This document shows, one piece after another, positions 8,696 to 14,466 of a stretch of 14,466 bases of DNA. Origin of the DNA: Chrysochromulina tobinii. Its lineage: Eukaryota > Haptophyta > Prymnesiales > Chrysochromulinaceae. Location of the stretch: positions 1-14,466 of the forward strand of contig JWZX01002204.1 of NCBI GenBank assembly GCA_001275005.1. The letters are read 5' to 3'. Each line of letters begins with the position of its first letter. The first letter of the stretch is position 1. Both the position numbers and the translations under genes were made by a program. The notes below the pieces were generated by a model. It did not search any database and had not been told where the DNA came from. It worked only from the letters and a program-made list of their open reading frames with translations.

Positions 8696-9709
8696 ATGAC
8701 GCCCGCCCTTTCATCCGGGCGTACGCCCGATGAGGGCGGTGCTGAGACATGCGGAATCGAGGTGCGTACGGATGAGAACCGGGAGGCATGCAGGGTCGTC
8801 GAGGGCGTGCGAGTGGCCGTCGGGGCGGGAGACATACCAGGCGCGACGACCATGGACTTGACTTTGGGAAAGTCGAGTGAGCAGGATACTTTGGCTGATG
8901 AGCCGGGGGATCAGGCTGGCAACTTAGGGCGGGCGCATGGGGAGGTGTGTGGACCGGTGAGGCATTCTGCTAGCCTACCGTTTTCCCCCACCCATGCGCC
9001 CCCACGAGTTGAGCATCGAGAGTCACAAGGGAGTGACTGTTCCGCGCCAGTGGGCGCGGAGGGTTCGGAAGCAGCCGGGACAGTGACGTCGGCGGCGTCT
9101 TCTGCAGCTGCGGGCGAGGCGATCGGTACGACCGACAAGGCGTTTGAGGCGGGGGTGCCCACGACGGCGCCGGAGCCCGGAACGGCGCTCGACTGCAAGA
9201 GGCGGCGACTGAGCAGGGCCGAAAATTTCGAGGGGGTGCCTACGGGCTCGCACGGGTTCGAGGAGAAGGGCGTGAAGGCGCCTCCTGGGCCGCGGCGCCG
9301 CGGGTACCTGCGCGCTCTGTTGCCTCACGTGCGTTTCTTGCAGGCGGCATTCCGTCGGACGACGGCCAGGTGGCCGGGGTGCTGGTGCGCGGGAGGACTC
9401 TCTGGGAGGCTGTGGTTGCGGCCCGTCGTGCACTTCGCGTGCAGTGGATCTTGCCGCTCGGGCCAACGGGTGGTATCGGCACTACGTCTAACGTCCCCGA
9501 CGGCCCAGAAGGAACCTCCCTGCGACAACACCGCGTCCCGCCCCTCCTCAGCGTACGATGGGTTTCCCTTTCTGACGCGCCGTACGCACCGGAAGCCCGA
9601 CGACCGCAGAGCTGCCTCCTCCGCCGAACCGTATGCGTGCGCCGTCACGCGAGTACCCGGTGACGATCGTACGACAGCACAGATCCTCGGGAGTAGCACA
9701 GTGATCTGA
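8696..9709 (+). CDS. Uncharacterised, low-complexity open frame between gag and RT
   Basis: The frame is open from 8633 with its first ATG at 8696, in the same frame as gag and RT but separated from gag by several stops. The predicted product is rich in Gly, Ala, Glu, Thr and Pro with a basic CKRRRLSR patch (possible nuclear signal) near two thirds. After about 9340 it stops looking protein-like, while another forward frame (from 9343, GGIPSDDGQVAGVLVRG...) looks better, right after a tttcttgcag acceptor-like sequence. I recognise no domain. It could be a linker or accessory protein with an intron or frameshift near 9343, or a chance frame in GC-rich DNA. Confidence 0.35.
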   Translation: MTPALSSGRTPDEGGAETCGIEVRTDENREACRVVEGVRVAVGAGDIPGATTMDLTLGKSSEQDTLADEPGDQAGNLGRAHGEVCGPVRHSASLPFSPTHAPPRVEHRESQGSDCSAPVGAEGSEAAGTVTSAASSAAAGEAIGTTDKAFEAGVPTTAPEPGTALDCKRRRLSRAENFEGVPTGSHGFEEKGVKAPPGPRRRGYLRALLPHVRFLQAAFRRTTARWPGCWCAGGLSGRLWLRPVVHFACSGSCRSGQRVVSALRLTSPTAQKEPPCDNTASRPSSAYDGFPFLTRRTHRKPDDRRAASSAEPYACAVTRVPGDDRTTAQILGSSTVI

Positions 9710-10250
9710 CCCCTGGGCAAGAACAAGAGCGTGTTGTTCCCCACTAGGGAAGCGAGCGCCGTGCCAGTGCTCCCATGCTCTATGGGCTTGATCTCGTTCA
9801 TCGGGGACCACCACCCCGCTGGGCCCGCCATCACGTCGTAGTCGCCCCTCGCCCGCCCACGAATAAAACAACTCGCGCGCCTCCGATGCAAGCACAGTCG
9901 CTGAAGAGGGTGGCGGCACCGGCGCCTCATCGCCCTCCAGGAACACGGGTCGGTACATCGGCCCCTCCCGGCCCTTCGCGACTGCAATCACGGGCGGCGA
10001 CCGAGCGGCACCCGGAGTGGGAGACACTCGTAGGATCACCCTCGGAGAACGTCTCGGAGCCAAAACGCCGCGAGTAAGCCGGTTGAACTACACGGTCCAC
10101 GCCGTGAGCGGCTCCACCGGAGCGCCTGATTCCCTCCGTGAGCCCCCCTTGCCCGCAGAACGCCACCACTGCCACGGGCGTGTGACCCGAGCTCAGCCGT
10201 CGCAGTAAGCTGCTCTCGCTCGACGGGATCTGTTGATTACACCTTGGCCG
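9490..10250 (-). pseudogene. Minus-strand DNA methyltransferase-like segment (probably broken)
   Basis: Read from about 10250 leftwards, one minus frame gives VAVVAFCGQGGLTEGIRRSG (FCGQGG at 10160-10143), then HGVD (10106-10095), QPAYSRRFG (10085-10059) and a GD (about 10040). F-x-G-x-G-G followed about 20 residues later by an acidic residue is motif I/II of class I methyltransferases, closest to C5-cytosine enzymes. That frame then loses protein character and two others take over in turn (MYRPVFLEGDEAPVP..., about 9990-9870; GDYDVMAGPAGWWSPMNE..., about 9850-9560), so two +1 shifts or introns are needed. YDVMAGPAGWWS could be a motif IV without its PC dipeptide. No ATG in frame before motif I. 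It starts almost back to back with RT on the other strand. The methyltransferase call rests on a short motif; exact ends are estimates. Confidence 0.42.
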
Positions 10251-10258
10251 AGGCGAAC

Positions 10259-11602
10259 ATGGATCCTCTCGACCGTCCGGGCGCCCGGACCGAACCGCCC
10301 TCGGCGAAGACGGCTCGATCGTACACTCCTCTCCCCTGGGAGCGTGAGCGATGGGATATAGGGTTGCCGCGCGAGCTGGATGAGATGATGGCAAAGCGCG
10401 GCGTCGGGATTTACCCGTGGGAGGAGGTGCCGCCCACAGAGGTCCCCTTCTACAAGTGGGATAGCCAGGAGGGCCTTCTGAAGAGCATCACAGAGGCCGA
10501 CCGGGGGCTGCTGGCGGGCGCAATGGAGTATGTGCCGGCACATCGGCTCGCCGAGGTGCTCAAGTCGTCCACGATATCCCCGTGGACGATTGCTGACCAG
10601 GGAGGCGGTAAGTGGCGTCTCTGCCACGACTACTCGGTCGGTACGAACCGGGTCGTGCCGTCGGCCGCGTTCACGCTGCCGAGCGTGTGGGACGCGCGGG
10701 CTTGCATCCGGCCTGATTCCCACTTTGCCAAATACGACATCCGAGATGGCTTCTGGCACGTCCCGATCGCGGACGACAGCAAGAAGCGCCTAGTGGTTCG
10801 GCACCCGGGCACAGGTCGACTCATGTGGGCGTCTCGCCTACCGTTTGGGTACATCGAGTCGCCACGGCTCTTCTGCGCACTGACCGAGGCGGTGATCGCC
10901 CGGCTCAGGAAGCAGGCGGCGGGGCGCGGGATTCATTTCTACGTCTTCGTTGATGACGTACTCGTGATTGGTGATGACGAGGGTCTCACGCGCGAGGGCA
11001 TGTCGATGCTCGAGGCGGAATTTGCGGCTCGCGGGCTGCAGTGGGCTCCGCACAAGAAGCGTGGGCCGTGCAGGTGCATCGAGTTCCTTGGTCTCTTGAT
11101 GTGCAACGTCGAGGGTCTGCGCGGGATCACGATCACCAAGAAGAGACGTGCGAAGCTGATCGCGGAGATGGAGATGTGGATGGCCCGCGAGCCCGAGGAG
11201 GGCGAGCTGAAGGCCGATCCCCGCGAGCTCGCGAGCTTCCTGGGGAAGCTGGTCTTTGTCTCGCAGGTGGTGGCGGGGGGCCGCACATACATGCAAGGCA
11301 TGCTGACCCAGTTCAAGGGTCTTTTGGTGGACTGGCAGCGAGGGCAGGTGAGACCGAGCGGTGGCGGGTGGCGCGAGCTCTCGATCTCAGCAGCTTTCTG
11401 GCGCGACCTTCGGTGGTGGCGCGGGCATCTCGACTCGCGGAGTCTGGCGCCCTTGGGAGGGTCGAGAGGAGTCATCGCTCGCGTTCACGCACGCCGAACG
11501 TCGTCGGCCGATCAACTGGCGAGAACTACTCGGCATCGTGAGGGTGTGCACTGTGGGCGGCGAGCGGCTGAGGGGGAAGACAGTCCTTGTGGAAACGGAT
11601 AA
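10259..11602 (+). CDS. DIRS-type reverse transcriptase
   Basis: RNA-dependent DNA polymerase that copies the element's transcript. The ATG at 10259 is the first methionine, though the frame is open from 10142 without one, so a spliced or shifted upstream start is possible. Seen: a W/R-rich fingers start (PWERERWDIGLP), GGGKWRLCHDYS, motif A FAKYDIRDGFWHVP with Asp at 10736-10738, LPFGYIESPRLFC (motif B area), and motif C FVDD with both Asp at 10952-10957; then the palm/thumb GLQWAPHKKRGPCRCIEFLGLLM and ELASFLGKLVF. All catalytic residues are present. The frame ends at 11602, but from about 11455 its translation no longer resembles DIRS proteins; the RNase H continues in the frame one base further on. 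Confidence 0.9.
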   Translation: MDPLDRPGARTEPPSAKTARSYTPLPWERERWDIGLPRELDEMMAKRGVGIYPWEEVPPTEVPFYKWDSQEGLLKSITEADRGLLAGAMEYVPAHRLAEVLKSSTISPWTIADQGGGKWRLCHDYSVGTNRVVPSAAFTLPSVWDARACIRPDSHFAKYDIRDGFWHVPIADDSKKRLVVRHPGTGRLMWASRLPFGYIESPRLFCALTEAVIARLRKQAAGRGIHFYVFVDDVLVIGDDEGLTREGMSMLEAEFAARGLQWAPHKKRGPCRCIEFLGLLMCNVEGLRGITITKKRRAKLIAEMEMWMAREPEEGELKADPRELASFLGKLVFVSQVVAGGRTYMQGMLTQFKGLLVDWQRGQVRPSGGGWRELSISAAFWRDLRWWRGHLDSRSLAPLGGSRGVIARVHARRTSSADQLARTTRHREGVHCGRRAAEGEDSPCGNG

Positions 11603-14222
11603 TATGGCGGCGAGGGGTGCCGCGAGCAAGTTCTCGTCGAAGGCGGCGGACATGCAGGAGCTAGTCCTGACCAGTGACGACGGCGAGGAACTGGTGGTGG
11701 AATACTGGCGGCTCGATTTGACCAAAGCCGCGCGGAAGGTGGGCGCGGGTCCGGTGTTCCTGAGAGAGAGGGCACCGGATCGGGAAACGTATGAGGCCGA
11801 TCCGCGGCAGTTTTGGAGCGTCGATCACCTTGTCGGTGCGGCCGTGGGAACGGCAGGCGGTATGGTGGAACGACGCCCATTCGACTTCAAGCTCGCGAAC
11901 ACCGAGATACGTCTTGCGGGTGGCAGGTGGGAGCCGGCTGAGGCAGGTTGGGCGTCTACCCCCGACGCACAGGCACCCGCGGGCGCGGGTGGCGCGTCGC
12001 CCCCGAGCTACGTTCCGTTCGAGGAGAGCTTGGACGAGGTGGCGGCGGATCTCGGGCAACTGTTTGTGCAGCAGCACCCAGTCAACCGAGGCAGCGAAGG
12101 GCGGGTGGCGCCCAGGGACGCGAGGGTGAGAGGCGGCCAGCCCGAAGGGGTTGGCGGTGTGTGCACTCAGCCCTGTCAGTACGGTGGAGGCGGCATCGTT
12201 TGCGGTGGGTGCCGCCTGCCTTTCATTACCGGCGAAAGGATGGAGTCGCGCGGCCTCGGCTTCGTTCACGCACAGGCCGGGTGCCGCGAAGGGGCGGATG
12301 TTGAGACGAAGGCACAGGCGTGCGCGGAGGTCGAGGTGGCGACGGCGCCAAAGGTCTTCTTCGGCGTGTACTCGGACGCTGTGGGCATCAGTGGGGTCTT
12401 CGTCGATCCGCGGGAGGTGGAGTCGGCCACCAGTGACGACTCGGTCTACAGCTCGAGTTGCAGCTTCGCCACGCAAGAAGAGGCGGCACGTTTCATTCGC
12501 CAGACGACCCTCGAGCGCGCCTCGGAGGTCGTTGCGAGTGGGCCCGCCGTCAAGGGCTCGCTGGTAAAGCGTGCGCATCTCTTCGAGAAGCTCTCGGACG
12601 CGCGCCTCGCGATGATCGACCTGTGTATCGCAGGGAAGTGCGGTGTGGACCACGACGAGACGTCGACCGCGTGCTTGAGCGGGTGCGGGCGCCGCCTGCA
12701 CGTGGAGACGTGTGCGCAGATGGGGCGCGGATTCGCGGCGCTCGGGAATTTCCGCTGCGTCGACTGCCGTCTCAAGGAGCTGGTGGTCCCGGGCTCGATC
12801 GCCTCACCATCGGCTGAGATCGAACGGGTCGTCAGGCGTACCATGGTGCTCGAGCTAAACCAGGGGAAGGAGACGACGGCCGCTGGCTTCGCCGACTACA
12901 CCCAGCTGGAGGAGAGGTACGCCCTGGGCATGGGCCGGGTGTTGGACGGTGCGGCTCTGCATCTCCCGCGCCACAACGCCGAGTCGTTCAAGAACTTCTT
13001 GACGTGGATGGCCATCGACGCCGATCGGGCACGCTCGGTGGAGTCGGTTATGAGGACCGCGGGCTCGATGATGGTCAAGCTGGGGCTCCCAGACGTGACC
13101 AAGGACGGCTCGGTCAAGGCGCACGCCAAGGACTTGCTCGACGGCATCAGTATGGAGCACGAGACGGCCACGACGGCCACGCCCGCGATGCTGAAGTGGT
13201 GTCTCGAAAAGGGCATCGACGAGCGCTTCAAGCACCCGTCGGGATTCGTGGCGCTCAGGGAAAAGGTGCAGTTCATCTGCGAAGGCGTGGGTGGATGCCG
13301 CATCGGGGAGGTCTGCGGAGGAGGCGAGAGTCATGGGATCCTCGCAAACAACTTGAGGTTCATCGAGGACCCGATGGGCACAGATGCGATCACGAAGTCG
13401 ATCGTCGAGTTCAAGTTGGAACATTCAAAGACGGGGTACTCGCGCTACCTCGACATGGCCGCCGTGACGGCCACGAGTGAGCTTCCCGTGGCAGCCACGA
13501 TCATGGCATACTGCAAGGCAGCCGGCTTCAAGATGCTCACGTCCGTGCAGGCCGGGGTGAGAGTGATCACACCGGATTTTTGGGTGGCGAGAGTTAGCTT
13601 GCTAGGGCTCAACGAGCAAGGCATGAACCGCCTGCTGAACGTGCTCAGCAAGGATAAGTCCATCTCAGTCTTTCGTCACTTGGAGACGACGAAGACAGAA
13701 GCTCGGCGGCGGTACGCCGCGAGCGGCAGCGAGAGCCAGACCAAGAAGTACATCAACGTCGCGTCGGGCGACTCGACGGACGCGAGCTTGGACGAAGTGG
13801 TGGCGCGCCTTTGCGCCCTCGGGTACACGGCGCAGAAGCTGCCAGGCCCACTGCTGCTAGCGACGACGGGTGGGAACCGCCAGGTGCCAAAGCTGATGCC
13901 ATACAGCACCTCGACGGCCTCTGCGCCTACAAAGGAGATTCTCACCAAGGCCTGGCAAGCGGGCTGCGTGGGAGGCGTGAGCCAGGATCCCGATCTGGAT
14001 CTGGCGCCAGGAGCGATGCCCAAGTGGTCGACCCATTCCTTGCGAAGGCTCGGGGACACAGTGGCCAGACGCTACAGGCACGTGACAGGTGTCACCGCCG
14101 ACCAGATCGACATCTATTTTGGCTGGCAGGAGAAGATTCTACTCCTGGCGATGCAAGTGCACTATGCATCGCTGAGCATCCGCGAGCGGATGAGTACGGC
14201 GAAGATCACGGGGATGATGTGA
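11361..14222 (+). CDS. RNase H remnant plus zinc fingers, hybrid-binding-like domain and tyrosine recombinase
   Basis: This frame overlaps RT by 242 bases and has no ATG before 11604, so it needs a frameshift from RT or is broken by an indel near 11455. RNase H: INWRELL (Glu at 11523) and ETDN (Asp at 11598) are present; first and last catalytic Asp are not visible. Next come C-x2-C...H-x4-C (12201-12284); an RNase H1 hybrid-binding-like stretch (12351-12503); and a Cys/His cluster like a PHD finger (12624-12767). The C-terminal ~470 residues are a tyrosine recombinase: RIGE (Arg at 13299), a Lys turn HSKTGYSRYL (about 13420), HSLRR (His 14034, Arg 14043), GW (Trp 14124) and MQVHY with the likely nucleophile Tyr at 14163. 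R-K-H-R-W-Y is complete. It would integrate the cDNA, probably as a circle, in the nucleus. Confidence 0.85.
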   Translation: MAGGASSRSQQLSGATFGGGAGISTRGVWRPWEGREESSLAFTHAERRRPINWRELLGIVRVCTVGGERLRGKTVLVETDNMAARGAASKFSSKAADMQELVLTSDDGEELVVEYWRLDLTKAARKVGAGPVFLRERAPDRETYEADPRQFWSVDHLVGAAVGTAGGMVERRPFDFKLANTEIRLAGGRWEPAEAGWASTPDAQAPAGAGGASPPSYVPFEESLDEVAADLGQLFVQQHPVNRGSEGRVAPRDARVRGGQPEGVGGVCTQPCQYGGGGIVCGGCRLPFITGERMESRGLGFVHAQAGCREGADVETKAQACAEVEVATAPKVFFGVYSDAVGISGVFVDPREVESATSDDSVYSSSCSFATQEEAARFIRQTTLERASEVVASGPAVKGSLVKRAHLFEKLSDARLAMIDLCIAGKCGVDHDETSTACLSGCGRRLHVETCAQMGRGFAALGNFRCVDCRLKELVVPGSIASPSAEIERVVRRTMVLELNQGKETTAAGFADYTQLEERYALGMGRVLDGAALHLPRHNAESFKNFLTWMAIDADRARSVESVMRTAGSMMVKLGLPDVTKDGSVKAHAKDLLDGISMEHETATTATPAMLKWCLEKGIDERFKHPSGFVALREKVQFICEGVGGCRIGEVCGGGESHGILANNLRFIEDPMGTDAITKSIVEFKLEHSKTGYSRYLDMAAVTATSELPVAATIMAYCKAAGFKMLTSVQAGVRVITPDFWVARVSLLGLNEQGMNRLLNVLSKDKSISVFRHLETTKTEARRRYAASGSESQTKKYINVASGDSTDASLDEVVARLCALGYTAQKLPGPLLLATTGGNRQVPKLMPYSTSTASAPTKEILTKAWQAGCVGGVSQDPDLDLAPGAMPKWSTHSLRRLGDTVARRYRHVTGVTADQIDIYFGWQEKILLLAMQVHYASLSIRERMSTAKITGMM

Positions 14223-14378
14223 TCGACGGGCTGGGGGTGCTTGGACGCAGGTGTGTGGTAGGCCGATCGGTTCCCACCCGGGGACCGGTCGGCACGGTCG
14301 ATTGACCCACTACCCCTTTGCTATTAACTTCTCTCACAGGTGCCCCCGGTAGAGAAGCCGAGAGTATCAGCGGCGCCC
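14223..14378 (+). other. 3' noncoding region of the element, candidate B1 repeat
   Basis: 156 bases between the recombinase stop and the right copy of the direct repeat. In split-repeat elements this is where the B1 repeat lies, directly followed by A2 (here from 14379), with B2 at the far end. The window ends before B2, so this assignment is inferred from position. Confidence 0.4.
14263..14292 (+). terminator. 13-bp hairpin just after the recombinase stop
   Basis: Bases 14263-14275 pair with 14280-14292 around the loop accc; in RNA all 13 positions pair, two as G-U. It begins 40 bases after the recombinase stop codon. No T-run follows, so a bacterial-type terminator is not implied. It may be a 3' processing, replication or circle-junction structure. 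Confidence 0.45.
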
Positions 14379-14466
14379 TCACGTAGGACCGGTGACGCGG
14401 TCACGCGGCTCCGGCCGCAGGGAGGGAGCTCGATAAGGAGCGAGGCAGAAAGAGAGGCCTCCGCTC
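14379..14466 (+). repeat. Right copy of the element's direct repeat (truncated by window)
   Basis: Identical over all 88 visible bases to 6826-6913. The match starts at tcacgtagg in both copies, with different bases just before. Absence of any mismatch suggests recent insertion or ongoing conversion between the repeats. Confidence 0.92.

Larger units (their letters stand above)
6826..14466 (+). mobile_element. DIRS-order tyrosine-recombinase retrotransposon (right end cut by window)
   Basis: The set Gag with CCHC knuckle, DIRS-type reverse transcriptase, RNase H segment and tyrosine recombinase, without integrase or aspartic protease, defines the DIRS order. It is bounded on the left by a sequence identical to the last 88 bases of the window. 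Such direct repeats point to the PAT/Ngaro-like branch with split direct repeats (A1 ... B1 A2 B2) rather than classic DIRS1 with inverted ends. The repeat begins with tcacgtagg, not TG, arguing against an LTR element. An internal minus-strand methyltransferase-like segment is unusual in position and strand. Coding integrity is mixed: Gag, RT and recombinase frames are long, RNase H and methyltransferase look damaged. Confidence 0.88.

Noticed and set aside
9775-10077. Forward open frame of 100 residues
   Set aside because: Pro/Arg/His-rich with no motif; the minus strand of the same bases is more protein-like.
11661-12701. 346-residue minus-strand open frame
   Set aside because: Antisense to the zinc-finger and hybrid-binding-like modules; Arg/His/Pro-rich shadow.
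6826-14466. LTR retrotransposon or retrovirus-like element
   Set aside because: No integrase, no aspartic protease, repeat does not start with TG; a tyrosine recombinase is present instead.

Overview
The window looks like GC-rich nuclear DNA of a single-celled eukaryote, most likely an alga (haptophyte, dinoflagellate or pelagophyte-like). This is inferred from three things: very large multidomain proteins without bacterial operon structure or ribosome-binding sites, a tyrosine-recombinase retrotransposon of the DIRS order, and telomere-like TTAGGGG runs in a minisatellite-rich intergenic stretch. The species cannot be named from the sequence.

Left third (1-4861): one long gene on the + strand, already in progress at base 1. 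It encodes a multidomain protein. A superfamily-1-helicase-like P-loop NTPase (Walker A, DE-type Walker B and a YRALTRA motif VI) is followed by an alanine-rich helical region, then a domain resembling the HET/TIR-like fold, then C-terminal ribonuclease-inhibitor-type leucine-rich repeats. The order NTPase - helical linker - TIR-like effector - LRR recalls NLR-type immune receptors, but with a helicase motor in place of a NACHT or NB-ARC module. The 5' part lies in a different frame and is best joined by a short intron near 313-385.

Middle (4862-6825): intergenic DNA. It holds the 3' tail of the first gene, 10-bp ctcgacagac minisatellites, a less GC-rich stretch with two related telomere-like patches, and a second, broken copy of the last ~600 coding bases and 3' tail of the first gene (about 5769-6505). 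The copy is disrupted by a 13-bp frameshifting insertion with an in-frame stop. About 320 bp without a recognisable gene follow.

Right half (6826 to the window end): a DIRS-order retrotransposon. It begins with a sequence repeated without mismatch at 14379-14466, where the window cuts it off; this fits the split or terminal direct repeats of PAT/Ngaro-like elements. In order it carries a Gag with a CCHC zinc knuckle, a low-complexity open frame of unknown role, a minus-strand stretch with a class I (C5-like) methyltransferase motif I that is now spread over three frames, a reverse transcriptase, and a long frame with RNase H remnants, zinc-finger-like modules, an RNase H1 hybrid-binding-like domain and a complete-looking tyrosine recombinase. 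No integrase or aspartic protease is visible, so integration would use the recombinase. The RNase H appears to have lost its first and last catalytic aspartates, and RT and RNase H/recombinase are out of frame, so this copy may be non-autonomous even though its Gag, RT and recombinase frames are long and its end repeats identical.
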